A stretch of DNA of 64,000 bases from an uncultured Gammaproteobacteria bacterium (GCA_947259175.1 CAMYKW010000002.1:93254-157253); one strand, 5' to 3'. Positions 25,648 to 34,603 are shown, numbered from the stretch's first letter. The notes: generated by a model not told the origin, from the letters alone. Numbers and translations: made by a program.

Positions 25648-26703
25648 ATGCACGACAGTTACGTTTTGGAAGTACACGGCATCGTATGCTCACATCGCGA
25701 CCGCCCGGTGATCGGCGGTTTGTCGTTTTCGGTTCCAAAGCGCGCACTGGTGTGTCTCCTGGGTCCCAGCGGCTGCGGTAAGACCACCGTATTGCGTGCC
25801 ATCGCCGGATTTCATCCGTTGGATGCCGGCGACATCAAACTCGGTGGCCGCGTGGTGTCCAGACCAGGCCACACCGTGGCGCCGGAACAGCGACGGGTGG
25901 GGATGGTGTTCCAGGATCATGCCTTGTTCCCCCATCTCAAGGTCGACGAGAATGTGGCGTTTGGTTTGCGCAAGCGGCACACCGCCACGGACCGTAAGTT
26001 TGTGGATGAGGTCCTGGAGCGCGTGGGGCTGTCGACAATGGGAGATCGCTATCCCCATGAGTTGTCCGGAGGGCAGCAGCAAAGGGTGGCGTTGGCCCGC
26101 GCTCTCGCGCCAAAGCCGGATCTATTGCTCATGGACGAACCGTTTTCGAACCTCGATGTGGAGCTTCGCGAACGGCTGGGTTACGACGTGCGTGAAATCT
26201 TGAAGGCCCAAGGCATCACCAGTGTGATGGTGACCCATGATCAACAGGACGCTTTTGCGCTAAGCGACGAGGTCGGCGTCATGTTCGAGGGCCGCATCGA
26301 ACAGTGGGGAACGCCCTACAATCTGTATCACCAGCCGACAAACCGGTTTGTCGCCGATTTTATCGGTGAGGGCGTATTTCTGCCTGGAAAGTTGCGGGAC
26401 AGCGCCACCGTGGAAACGGAACTCGGTGCCGTGAAAGGCCGGCAGAACTACCGATGGGATCCGGGTACCGTGCTCGACGTTTTGATTCGACCCGACGATA
26501 TCGTTCCGGATTCGAACGGCACGATGGTGGCTCAGGTTGTGCGCAAGGCGTTTAAGGGCGCGGAGATTCTTTATACGCTACGTCTGGACAGCGGGACCGA
26601 GTTGCTGTCTCTGTTTCCCAGCCATGCCAATCACGATGTGGGTGAACGGTTGGGTATTCGGCTTCAGGCGGAGCATCTGGTGGTGTTTCCGCACGATGAG
26701 TAG
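25648..26703 (+). CDS. ABC transporter ATPase, Fe3+/spermidine type
   Basis: 351-residue ATP-binding subunit like FbpC/PotA: Walker A GPSGCGKTT, Q-loop VFQDHALFPHLKVDENVAFGL, signature LSGGQQQRVALARALA, Walker B LLLMDEPFSNLD and H-switch VMVTHDQQDAFAL. A C-terminal TOBE-type region (about 240-350) follows. No permease or solute-binding gene is nearby, so the transport partner is unknown or elsewhere. ATG 25648 is chosen over an upstream TTG extension. The last 8 bases overlap the next gene. It follows argF by 39 bases. Confidence 0.87.
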   Translation: MHDSYVLEVHGIVCSHRDRPVIGGLSFSVPKRALVCLLGPSGCGKTTVLRAIAGFHPLDAGDIKLGGRVVSRPGHTVAPEQRRVGMVFQDHALFPHLKVDENVAFGLRKRHTATDRKFVDEVLERVGLSTMGDRYPHELSGGQQQRVALARALAPKPDLLLMDEPFSNLDVELRERLGYDVREILKAQGITSVMVTHDQQDAFALSDEVGVMFEGRIEQWGTPYNLYHQPTNRFVADFIGEGVFLPGKLRDSATVETELGAVKGRQNYRWDPGTVLDVLIRPDDIVPDSNGTMVAQVVRKAFKGAEILYTLRLDSGTELLSLFPSHANHDVGERLGIRLQAEHLVVFPHDE

Positions 26704-27367
26704 ACAGCTCACCCTGGCGGCGCTGGTTTTCGGTTTCCACGTTGGCGGTGCGGCGATAGATGTAGTCTTTGCCGACCCGGAGGCGTCGACGAAATCGCAA
26801 GTGGCCCAGAAGGCGTTCGCTCGCGGTCAGGAGTTCAAACGGCGCGGGTATTACAAACAGGCCTGGGAGCAGTTTGAGATTGCACGTCAGATCGCTCCGG
26901 AGGACAGCCCGACCAGGGGTCGTGCGGAACAAGAACTCAACTATCATCTACCGCTCAAGCAAATTCAAGATCGCGTCAATACCGGCGATTTTGACCGGGC
27001 GGAACAACTTCTCAACGAGTTGTTGCTGACCAACCAGTCCGCGCCGGACCGGATCAGCAACATCAAAACCATGCTGCAGAACCTGAAGCTCATGCGCAGC
27101 ACCAGCGCTGGACGGTCGCTGGCGGTCGATCACAACGTCGTGGTGCGGCAGGTGCGCGGCCTACTCGAGGACTTCCGCCGGGCGCGCGGCCGCTATCCGA
27201 TCGGCTATCGCGAACTCAACAACGTGTTACCGCCGAACCGCCCGCCGCTGCAGCAGTTTCTGGTCAGGCACTACGAGGGTACCGGGGCCGGTTACGTGTT
27301 GTCGTTGCGCAACAAGTTTGATCCTGATCAGGTACTGACGATCCAAAAGACGGGCATACTCCGTTAA
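26696..27367 (+). CDS. Periplasmic TPR-like protein of unknown function
   Basis: 223 residues with a likely signal peptide (hydrophobic core about 5-22, cleavage near VVFA-DPEA). Two helical repeats resembling TPRs lie in the first half (FARGQEFKRRGYYKQAWEQF and VNTGDFDRAEQLLNELLL). The end, ARGRYPIGYRELNNVLPPN followed by GTGAGYVLSLRNKFDPD, is reminiscent of the tail of type II secretion pseudopilins, but there is no prepilin peptide. Its start overlaps the ABC ATPase stop by 8 bases, which suggests a shared role; none can be named. Confidence 0.75.
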   Translation: MSRQLTLAALVFGFHVGGAAIDVVFADPEASTKSQVAQKAFARGQEFKRRGYYKQAWEQFEIARQIAPEDSPTRGRAEQELNYHLPLKQIQDRVNTGDFDRAEQLLNELLLTNQSAPDRISNIKTMLQNLKLMRSTSAGRSLAVDHNVVVRQVRGLLEDFRRARGRYPIGYRELNNVLPPNRPPLQQFLVRHYEGTGAGYVLSLRNKFDPDQVLTIQKTGILR

Positions 27368-27527
27368 GCCGCAGATGGCACGGGTTGCCCGAATCCTACG
27401 CCGGCTGGCGGGGATCCGCGGCGCGCCGGGCGGAATTGCGGTTCCGAGCTGAGCTAAGCGCCGCGACCGTTGATAGCGTAACTTGCGCCGTTTGTCAGGA
27501 TGGGCCACACGCCCCGGGCTGTGCCGC

Positions 27528-27551
27528 TATATTGAATACATAAACTGTATT
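27528..27551 (+). promoter_or_regulatory. -10 box plus operator-like palindrome before the WYL gene
   Basis: TATATT (27528-27533) is a five-of-six -10 match. Directly after it, AATACA and TGTATT flank a five-base centre (27535-27551), a position typical of a repressor site over the transcription start. No matching -35 box was found. It does not fit the LexA consensus. Confidence 0.4.
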
Positions 27552-27570
27552 TACTTCGGGGGAGGTTAAT

Positions 27571-27999
27571 TTGCTAGCCAATATTCAACGGATCGTAGCC
27601 GACGCGATACGCGAGCGCCGCCGCCTGTTTATTCGCTATAACGGGCAAGCCCATGTGCGGGTAATCGAACCCCATGTCCTGTATCGTAATCCGGATGGTC
27701 TGCTCGCCCTGGTGGCGTATCAGGTGCGAGGTTATCAATCCAGTACTCGGCGCGGCACGTTCTGGCGGCCGTTTCAGCTCGATCGAATCGACAGCATACT
27801 GGCTATCGACGAGGCGTTCTCACCTCGCATCCGCCAGGGTTACGATACCGTGGTGGCGCTGATCCGGGGCGAGACATTGGCTAAGGTGGTCGCCACTCCC
27901 GACGAATATAAACGCACTTACCATGGTGATCTGACGGGCACCGATGTGCCGCGCAACCAAGCGGACCACGCCGGGCAGGAATCGCTGCGCGCAAGCTAA
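27571..27999 (+). CDS. Stand-alone WYL domain protein
   Basis: 142 residues that look like a single WYL ligand-sensing domain: RRLFIRYNGQAHVRVIEPHVLYRNPDGLLALVAYQVRGY, then RTFWRPF-like RGTFWRPFQLDRIDSI. There is no helix-turn-helix in front, unlike most WYL regulators. The start is TTG, chosen because a near-perfect GGGGGAGG lies 5 bases upstream. WYL domains bind nucleic acids or nucleotides in DNA-damage and defence regulators. What this one senses is unknown. It is convergent with rpoH across a 99-base gap. Confidence 0.8.
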   Translation: MLANIQRIVADAIRERRRLFIRYNGQAHVRVIEPHVLYRNPDGLLALVAYQVRGYQSSTRRGTFWRPFQLDRIDSILAIDEAFSPRIRQGYDTVVALIRGETLAKVVATPDEYKRTYHGDLTGTDVPRNQADHAGQESLRAS

Positions 28000-28098
28000 A
28001 GCCGTTGGTGGCCGGTTGATCGCTGTGCGGTGCCGTGTCCGCGACGGGACCGCCGCTGTCTGATCCGTTCTTATCCCAGACTTCACACCGGCCCGGTG

Positions 28099-28950
28099 TC
28101 AGGCGGTGAGCTGGTCCTTCATTGCATTCAGCGCGCGTTTCTCGATCTGCCGGATGCGTTCCGCCGAGACGCCATACTCCTCGGCAAGCTCATGCAGCGT
28201 CGATTTCGGATCTTTCAACCACCGGCGCTGAATAATGACACGGCTGCGTTCGTCCAGTTTGTCCAGTGACGCTTCGAGTCGTTCGCGGCGCTCCGCCTCA
28301 TTGTCGGCGGCGCTGGCCAAACGTTCAGGATTGTAGCGCATGTCCGGTAAATATCCGGCGGGGGACATCACCGACCCGTCTTCGTCACCGTCGTCATAAC
28401 CGTCGAAGGACACATCGGCGCTGCTCATGCGCGATTCCATCTCTTGTACGGTTTCCGCGGGAACATCCAGCTGGTCGGCCAGCGCCTCCACCTCATCCGG
28501 GTTCAACCACCCCAGATGATTTTTCGACTTGCGCAGGTTAAAAAACAACTTGCGTTGCGCCTTGGTGGTCGCGACCTTTACGATCCGCCAGTTACGCAGC
28601 ACGAAATCATAGATTTCGGCGCGTATCCAATGCACCGCAAACGACACCAAACGCACTTTTCGCTTGGGGTCGAAGTTTTTGACCGCCTTCATCAAGCCGA
28701 TATTGCCTTCTTGAACGAGGTCGGCCAGAGGTAAGCCGTAACCGGAAAAACCCCGCGCCACGCGCACCACATAGCGTAGATGCGACATCACCAGCTCCCG
28801 CGCCGCATCCAGGTCGCCGTGGGTACGGTAACGCACCGCCAGTTCATGCTCGCGTTCGCTGCTGAGCATGGGCACCGCGTTCACCGCCTGCATATAGCTC
28901 GCCAGGCCCTGATTGGTGATGTCCAGGGGGATCGGCAGATTGTGGGTCAT
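28099..28950 (-). CDS. rpoH: Heat-shock sigma factor RpoH (sigma-32)
   Basis: 283-residue RNA polymerase sigma factor. Region 2 is clear (DLVQEGNIGLMKAVKNFDP, VRLVSFAVHWIRAEIYDFVLRNW). The RpoH box QRKLFFNLRKSK identifies it as sigma-32, not RpoD or RpoS. Region 4 ends with STLHELAEEYGVSAERIRQIEKRAL. An ATG at 28962 is in frame, but GGAG lies 6 bases before the ATG at 28950, which gives MTHNLPIPLD and nearly the E. coli length (284), so 28950 is preferred. A perfect CIRCE element lies 30 bases upstream, and the ftsX stop just beyond that, as in the ftsYEX-rpoH order of E. coli. Confidence 0.97.
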   Translation of the reverse strand: MTHNLPIPLDITNQGLASYMQAVNAVPMLSSEREHELAVRYRTHGDLDAARELVMSHLRYVVRVARGFSGYGLPLADLVQEGNIGLMKAVKNFDPKRKVRLVSFAVHWIRAEIYDFVLRNWRIVKVATTKAQRKLFFNLRKSKNHLGWLNPDEVEALADQLDVPAETVQEMESRMSSADVSFDGYDDGDEDGSVMSPAGYLPDMRYNPERLASAADNEAERRERLEASLDKLDERSRVIIQRRWLKDPKSTLHELAEEYGVSAERIRQIEKRALNAMKDQLTA

Positions 28951-28980
28951 AGGTTTCTCCATGTCTTTACGGTAGTGATT

Positions 28981-29007
28981 TTAGCACTCAGAAAGTTAGA
29001 GTGCTAA
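28981..29007. promoter_or_regulatory. CIRCE element (HrcA operator) upstream of rpoH
   Basis: TTAGCACTC (28981-28989), nine bases, then GAGTGCTAA (28999-29007): an exact match to the CIRCE consensus bound by the heat-shock repressor HrcA. It sits between ftsX and rpoH, 30 bases before the preferred rpoH start and 18 before the upstream ATG, where a bound repressor would block rpoH transcription. CIRCE normally lies before groESL or hrcA-dnaK operons, neither of which is in this window. Confidence 0.95.
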
Positions 29008-29046
29008 CACGGCGGAAAGTTCCGGTTTTATTGGGCTTCTGCGAGT

Positions 29047-29961
29047 CTAGGTAGGCTGCATGGCGCGCAGATGACGGCCCACCGACCAACGTGACGCGAG
29101 CCATCCCAGGCCGACTCCTATCGCCACGATGATCAGGGACTCCGGCAGGCTCAACCCCGCCACGCGGAACGCGCTGCCGTATAAATTCGCTAACACCTGT
29201 ATCGGCGGTCGCAGCAGATGCACGCACAGTGCAATGAGCACAATCGCCATCCAGGCGCCGAGAAGTCCTTGCAGCATGCCGTTATACAGGAATGGGCGGC
29301 GAATGAAGCGGTCGGTGCCGCCGATCAGCCGAATGATCTCGATTTCCTCGCGGCGGTTGAGAATCGCCAGGCGAATGGTATTGGAAACAATCAGCAACAC
29401 CGCCAAAGCCAGTAATACCGACAGCACAATCAACGCCCGGCGGATGAGTTTCAGGATCACATGAAAACGCTGCACCCATTCCATGTCCAGCTGCGCCAGC
29501 TCGACGGCGGTAAGCGAGCGAAGCTCGACGAGCAGTTGTTCCAGGAGCTCGGGCTGCTCATATCGGGGTTCGGGAATGATTACCAACAGGGTCGGCAGCG
29601 GGTTTGCCGGAAGCGCGTCGAGCGCGTCGCCAAAACCGGAGAGTTCCTTGAATTCGGCCAGTGCCTGCTCCGAGCTGACTATGCGCACTTGATTGACGTC
29701 CGCGCGATCGACCAGCGCCGTTGCCAGACTTTGCGCTTGCTCTGCGGTTACGCCGGCGCGAAGAAATAGTGAAACATGAGTGCCGCCGTGCCATTCGCTG
29801 CTTACCCTTTCCGCGTTGGCCACCAACAGGTACAGCAGTCCTGGCAGGGCCAGAGTGATGCCGATCACCCCCACCGACATCAACGTGGAGCCGGGCATGC
29901 GCGCCAGTTGCCCGATGCTGGACAACAGCACCTGGGCATGCCGGAGCAGGTACGCCCTCAT
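29047..29961 (-). CDS. ftsX: Cell division protein FtsX
   Basis: 304-residue integral membrane protein with the FtsX layout: cytoplasmic N terminus, one helix (about 28-48), a periplasmic domain (~50-175) and three further helices (about 178-205, 228-255, 270-290). The conserved segment RREEIEIIRLIGGTDRFIRRPFLYNGMLQGLLGA couples to the ATPase. With FtsE it controls periplasmic amidases at the division site. Its start overlaps the ftsE stop by 4 bases. Confidence 0.95.
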   Translation of the reverse strand: MRAYLLRHAQVLLSSIGQLARMPGSTLMSVGVIGITLALPGLLYLLVANAERVSSEWHGGTHVSLFLRAGVTAEQAQSLATALVDRADVNQVRIVSSEQALAEFKELSGFGDALDALPANPLPTLLVIIPEPRYEQPELLEQLLVELRSLTAVELAQLDMEWVQRFHVILKLIRRALIVLSVLLALAVLLIVSNTIRLAILNRREEIEIIRLIGGTDRFIRRPFLYNGMLQGLLGAWMAIVLIALCVHLLRPPIQVLANLYGSAFRVAGLSLPESLIIVAIGVGLGWLASRWSVGRHLRAMQPT

Positions 29962-30629
29962 CCTATGGACGCTCCATCGTGAACCAGTCGGCCATCTTTC
30001 AACTCCAATACCGGCTTATTCAACCTTTGAATATGGCGTCGTTCGTGGGTGGCGATGATTACGGTAACCCCGTACTGATTGAATTGGTGGAACAAATCCA
30101 TGATCTCATCCGAGAGTTGCGCATCCAGATTGCCGGTGGGTTCGTCGGCAAGGAGTAGCGGCGGCCGGTTCACCACCGCCCGCGCGATACCCACCCGTTG
30201 CTGCTCGCCGCCGGATAAGGTGATGGGGTAGAGCCGCTCTTTGCCCAGCAGGCCGACTTTGTCCAGCGCGGCGCGAACGCGCCGCCCGGTTTCCCGGTGA
30301 CCGACACCCGATACCACCAGCGGTAAGGCCACATTGTCGAACACCGTACGATCATGGAGTAACTTGTGATCCTGAAAGATGACGCCGACCTCACGGCGAA
30401 AATATGGGATCTGCCGGTGTGGCAGTTTGACCAGATTCCTGCTATTGACCACGATCTGCCCGTGGGTGCTGCGTTCCACCAGGGTAATGAGCTTTAGCAG
30501 GGTGCTTTTTCCCGCACCCGAATGGCCGACCAGAAACGCCATATGCTGCCTCTCGAGCGTGAAGCTGATCCGCCTTAAGGCTTCGTGTCCGTTGGGGTAA
30601 CGTTTTGAGACTTGGCTGAAGCGAATCAT
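29958..30629 (-). CDS. ftsE: Cell division ATP-binding protein FtsE
   Basis: 223-residue ABC ATPase: Walker [15 protein letters not shown]-loop [24 protein letters not shown], signature [16 protein letters not shown], Walker [13 protein letters not shown] and switch His in IATHERRHI. It pairs with FtsX, which it overlaps by 4 bases (ATGA). The 135-base gap to ftsY may hold a promoter, though I could not define one. Confidence 0.96.
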   Translation of the reverse strand: MIRFSQVSKRYPNGHEALRRISFTLERQHMAFLVGHSGAGKSTLLKLITLVERSTHGQIVVNSRNLVKLPHRQIPYFRREVGVIFQDHKLLHDRTVFDNVALPLVVSGVGHRETGRRVRAALDKVGLLGKERLYPITLSGGEQQRVGIARAVVNRPPLLLADEPTGNLDAQLSDEIMDLFHQFNQYGVTVIIATHERRHIQRLNKPVLELKDGRLVHDGASIG

Positions 30630-30764
30630 CCGCTATCCCGCACTCACCACCCCACGTCGCTGAGTTCCAGGCAACATCGACTCACCAATGTCTTCAATTT
30701 CATGAACGCGACTTTCGGGGCATCTCCAGTGCCAACCTCGGATAGACGCGGGCGCCTGGATTCG

Positions 30765-31763
30765 CTACGCCGGTGCGCCGGGCCGCTGCAACGACTCCGC
30801 GTCGGGCAACAGGGCGTCGATGAATTGCGCGGTGTTGAACGGCCGCAAATCGTCCGGCCCCTCGCCGACGCCGATAAATCTCACCGGCAGCGCAAATTTG
30901 TCCGCGATCGCCAATAGAATTCCTCCTTTGGCGGTTCCGTCGAGCTTGGTGAGGCACAGGCTGTCCACTTGCACCGCCTGATGAAAATGTTGCAGTTGCG
31001 ACAACGCGTTTTGCCCGGTGCCGGCGTCCAGGACTTGTACGATCTCATGCGGCGCCTCGGGATCCAGTTTATTCAAGACCCGCTTTATCTTGATCAGCTG
31101 ATTCATCAGGTCGCTCTGGGTGTGCTGTCTACCTGCGGTGTCGATCATCAACACGTCCGTCGATCGGGCACGGGCGGAAACCAAGGCGTCGTGGGCCACC
31201 GCGGCGGCGTCCGCGTCCTGCCCCTGGGATATCACCGGAACCTGCAGACGCTCGCCCCAGCGGGTCAGTTGCTCCACGGCAGCGGCACGATAGGTGTCGC
31301 CGGCCGCCAGCATTACAGTTCGCTCCTGTTGCAGCAGCCAGTGGGTGATCTTGGCGATGGTGGTGGTTTTGCCGACACCGTTCACGCCGACAATCAACAT
31401 TACGTAGGGACGCCCGTCGAACGGCAGCGATTTCCCGCACGGCTCCAGGATTACCGTCATCTCTTCCCGAATCGCGGCGATTAAATCGCCGGCGCTGTTC
31501 AAGTTTTGCCGTTGGGAAACATCGCGTAGGTGATCGATGATCTTCGTACTCGGACCCACGCCGAGGTCGGCGCTCACCAGCAAGTCCTCGAGATCCTCGA
31601 ACAAGCTCGGATCGAGGGTCTCCGAGCCGCGAAAAAGGCCCGACAAACCGCGCGTGAGCGCATTGCGTGTCTTGGACAATCGCTCACGCAGATTACTCGG
31701 TCCGGGCGGGGAACTCTTTAGCTTATTCTCGGTCTTTTTGGTGTTACGAAACAGTGGCGGCAT
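30765..31763 (-). CDS. ftsY: Signal recognition particle receptor FtsY
   Basis: 332-residue GTPase that docks SRP-bound ribosomes at the membrane. NG domain: N region RERLSKTRNALTRGLSGLF, G1 GVNGVGKTTTIAKI, DTYRAAAVEQL, G3 DTAGRQHTQ, G4 TKLDGTAKGG and GVGEGPDDLRPF. The acidic A domain of E. coli FtsY is almost absent; only a ~30-residue basic N-terminal tail precedes the N domain. ATG 31763 (MPPLFRNTKK) is chosen over an upstream in-frame ATG because the extra residues look unlike the family. Confidence 0.95.
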   Translation of the reverse strand: MPPLFRNTKKTENKLKSSPPGPSNLRERLSKTRNALTRGLSGLFRGSETLDPSLFEDLEDLLVSADLGVGPSTKIIDHLRDVSQRQNLNSAGDLIAAIREEMTVILEPCGKSLPFDGRPYVMLIVGVNGVGKTTTIAKITHWLLQQERTVMLAAGDTYRAAAVEQLTRWGERLQVPVISQGQDADAAAVAHDALVSARARSTDVLMIDTAGRQHTQSDLMNQLIKIKRVLNKLDPEAPHEIVQVLDAGTGQNALSQLQHFHQAVQVDSLCLTKLDGTAKGGILLAIADKFALPVRFIGVGEGPDDLRPFNTAQFIDALLPDAESLQRPGAPA

Positions 31764-31919
31764 CCAGGATTGATAGCTACAAACGTCAACATCGTTATAT
31801 CGTATCATGCCCCCGGTGAAACGGCAGTGTATACAGATTGGTTACCATCTGTTAACAGTGGTTAAGGCCAAACTGTGACAGTGCTAACATCGCGGCGCGT
31901 CCCTGGAAATTGAATCAAT

Positions 31920-33290
31920 ATGCATATCTTTGGTAATCGGTTACTGGTCCTGATGTTGACAGCCTTGTCTGTCGCTGGTTGCGGCACATTGCCCAAGCAA
32001 CCCGACAGCGCGGAGCAAGTCCATGAAACCACCCTGGCAAACGGGCTCAAGATCCTCGTCAAGGTGGATCGTAGGGCGCCCATTGTCGTGTCCCAGGTGT
32101 GGTACAAAGTCGGCGGGAGTTATGAGCCCAGCGGGCGCACCGGCCTGTCCCACGTACTGGAGCACATGATGTTCAAGGGCACCGAGCAGCTGGGTCCCAA
32201 CGAGTTTTCCCGGGTTATCGCCGCCAATGGCGGGCGGGAAAACGCATTCACCGGGCGTGACTATACCGCCTACTTCCAGCGGCTTGAAAAATCCCGCCTG
32301 CCGATCAGCTTCAAGCTCGAATCGGATCGTATGCAGAACCTCAAACTGAACCTCGGTGAATTCAAGAAGGAAGTCGAGGTGGTCAAGGAAGAGCGGCGGT
32401 TGCGGACCGACGATCGTCCGGAGGCGCAGGTGTACGAAAAATTCATGGCCACCGCATTTCGCGCCAGCAACTATCGCAATCCCATCATCGGCTGGCCGCA
32501 GGATCTCGAGGCCATGCAGTTGCAGGATCTGGAGGCCTGGTATCGGCGCTATTACGCGCCCAACAACGCCACCTTGGTCGTGGCCGGGGACGTGGATCCC
32601 GACGAGGTCTTCGCGTTGGCGGAAAGATACTTCGGAAAACTCCCCCGGCGGGAGCTTGCGCCGGCCGCCGACGTTGCCGAGCCGCCGCAGGACGCACCGC
32701 GCCGGTTGGAACTGCGGCTGCCCGCCAAGGTGCCCTATCTGCTGATGGGATTTCATGTGCCGTCGATGAATGCCGACGACCCCGATAATTGGGAGCCCTA
32801 CGCATTGGAAATCCTGGCTTACATCCTCGATGGCGGTAAGAGCGCGCGGTTGCCGCGCCGTTTGGTGCGTGAGCAGCGCATCGCATCATCCGTGGGGGTT
32901 GGTTACGATCCTGTGTCCCGACTGTCCACCTTATTGATCATCAACGGCCATCCCGCCAACGGTAAATCCATTGCCGAGCTGGAGGCGGCGTTGCAGGCCG
33001 AGATCGAACGCCTGAAAGCAGAACCGGTCTCGCCGCAGGAGCTGGATCGGGTCAAGGCGCAAATCGTCGCCAGCAACGTGTTCGAGCGGGATTCGGTCTT
33101 TTACCAGGCGATGAAACTGGGGGAACTCGAGACGGTCGGCCTGGATTGGCGGTTGGAGTCGCAAATGGTGGATCGGTTGCGCGCGGTCACCGCCGAACAG
33201 GTACTTCGCGTCGCGCAGAAATACCTCGTATCCGAGAACATGACGGTCGCCGTGCTGGCGCCGCAAGCCATCGGTGCGCGGGATGGTTGA
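31920..33290 (+). CDS. M16 family zinc metallopeptidase, lipoprotein
   Basis: 456 residues. The N terminus is a lipoprotein signal with lipobox LSVAGC (Cys about 21), so it is likely attached to the periplasmic face of a membrane. The M16 active site is intact: HVLEHMMFKGT supplies the HxxEH motif, and the third zinc Glu is expected in VVKEERRLR about 75 residues later. A C-terminal M16 domain (about 190-450) completes the clamshell half. It is followed, with an 8-base overlap, by a second M16 gene, the usual active/inactive pair. Confidence 0.92.
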   Translation: MHIFGNRLLVLMLTALSVAGCGTLPKQPDSAEQVHETTLANGLKILVKVDRRAPIVVSQVWYKVGGSYEPSGRTGLSHVLEHMMFKGTEQLGPNEFSRVIAANGGRENAFTGRDYTAYFQRLEKSRLPISFKLESDRMQNLKLNLGEFKKEVEVVKEERRLRTDDRPEAQVYEKFMATAFRASNYRNPIIGWPQDLEAMQLQDLEAWYRRYYAPNNATLVVAGDVDPDEVFALAERYFGKLPRRELAPAADVAEPPQDAPRRLELRLPAKVPYLLMGFHVPSMNADDPDNWEPYALEILAYILDGGKSARLPRRLVREQRIASSVGVGYDPVSRLSTLLIINGHPANGKSIAELEAALQAEIERLKAEPVSPQELDRVKAQIVASNVFERDSVFYQAMKLGELETVGLDWRLESQMVDRLRAVTAEQVLRVAQKYLVSENMTVAVLAPQAIGARDG

Positions 33291-34602
33291 TTTCCTGCCG
33301 GCCCGGATCTGCTTGTTGCTGCTTGGTCTTTGCGTCAGCGCCGCTACGGTGGCGGCGCCGGACATCCAACACTGGCTCACCAAGAATGGGGCGCGGGTAT
33401 ATTTCGTAGCCGCCCATGAATTGCCGATGGTGTCGATCTCCCTGGCCTTCGATGCCGGCAGTGCGCGAGATCCAGGCAACCGGTTGGGATTGGCCCATCT
33501 GACCAACACGTTGATGGAAGAAGGAGCGGGGGACCGCAGCGGAGAACAGATTTCCGAGGGCCTGGAGTCGATCGGCGCGCAGCTGCAAAGCAACAACGGC
33601 CGCGATATGTCGGTATTTGAGTTGCGCACGCTCAGCGACCCGAACGTGCTCGATACCTCGGTCGGGATTCTTGGCGATGTGATCGGCCGCCCGCAATTCC
33701 CCGCTGCGGCGTTGGAGCGTGAACGTGACAGGGTGCTGGTGGCGCTGCAGCGCCAACAACAGTCTCCCCGCGACCTGGTGCGACAGGTCTTCTTTAAGAG
33801 CCTGTTCGCCGGGCATCCGTACTCCAAGCCGCCAATGGGTGAAGCGGAGGGTGTAAAGGCTATTGTTCGTCAGGACCTGATCGATTTTCATCGCCGGTAT
33901 TTCGTCGCCGCTAATGGCGTGGTGGCGATAGTCGGCGACCTGAATCGCCAGCGAGCCGAGCAGATCGCCCAGCGCCTGGTCGCTGCGTTGCCGCGCGGCG
34001 GCGCCGCGCCGGGAATGTCCGATGTGTCCCAGCCCGCCGGTCCCCGGGAAAGTTCGATCGATTTTCCTTCCCAGCAAAGCCACCTGCTTATGGGTCAGCC
34101 CGGTGTTGCGCGCGGGGATCCCGACTACTTTCCGCTTTATGTCGGCAATCATATTCTTGGCGGCAGCGGGTTGATTTCGCGCCTGGCCGTAGAGATCCGG
34201 GAAAAACGCGGACTTGCCTACAGTGCCTACAGCTATTTTGTGGCCATGCGCGCCCGTGGTCCGTTCGCCGTCGGGCTGCAGACGCGTAACGATCAGCTCG
34301 AGACCGCGGCGGATATCGCGGCACAGACCTTGGTGCGATTCGTCGAGCAGGGGCCGACCGCGCAAGAACTCGAGGCCGCGAAAAAAAATATTACCGGTGG
34401 CTTCCCTTTGCTGATCGACAGCAACAGCAAGATCGCGGATTATCTGATGCATATCGGATTCTACGAACTCCCCCTCAACTACCTGCAGGAATATCCCGCC
34501 AACATCGAGGCCGTGACGGTTGATGATGTCACCGACGCGTTTCGCCGCCGCGTCGATCCGAAGCGGCTGGTTCGCGTGATCGTGGGGGATAACAGCGGTT
34601 AA
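33283..34602 (+). CDS. M16 family peptidase-like protein, inactive partner
   Basis: 439 residues with a cleavable signal peptide (ending ATVAA). The position corresponding to HxxEH reads LAHLTNTLMEEGAGDRS, so the zinc ligands and catalytic Glu are missing. It is the non-catalytic partner of the preceding peptidase, as known for paired bacterial M16 proteins, and probably forms a heterodimer with it in the periplasm. It has the typical substrate-binding R/Y region (REKRGLAYSAYSYF). ATG 33283 overlaps the upstream stop by 8 bases. Confidence 0.9.
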   Translation: MVDFLPARICLLLLGLCVSAATVAAPDIQHWLTKNGARVYFVAAHELPMVSISLAFDAGSARDPGNRLGLAHLTNTLMEEGAGDRSGEQISEGLESIGAQLQSNNGRDMSVFELRTLSDPNVLDTSVGILGDVIGRPQFPAAALERERDRVLVALQRQQQSPRDLVRQVFFKSLFAGHPYSKPPMGEAEGVKAIVRQDLIDFHRRYFVAANGVVAIVGDLNRQRAEQIAQRLVAALPRGGAAPGMSDVSQPAGPRESSIDFPSQQSHLLMGQPGVARGDPDYFPLYVGNHILGGSGLISRLAVEIREKRGLAYSAYSYFVAMRARGPFAVGLQTRNDQLETAADIAAQTLVRFVEQGPTAQELEAAKKNITGGFPLLIDSNSKIADYLMHIGFYELPLNYLQEYPANIEAVTVDDVTDAFRRRVDPKRLVRVIVGDNSG

Positions 34603-34603
34603 C

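Noticed and set aside
27535-27551. Possible LexA (SOS) box before the WYL gene
   Set aside because: Half-sites AATACA/TGTATT do not give the CTG...CAG ends required for a gammaproteobacterial LexA site.
28085-28099. ACACCGG/CCGGTGT palindrome at the rpoH stop as terminator
   Set aside because: Centre is a single base and no T-run follows on either strand; the realistic RNA stem is only 5 bp.
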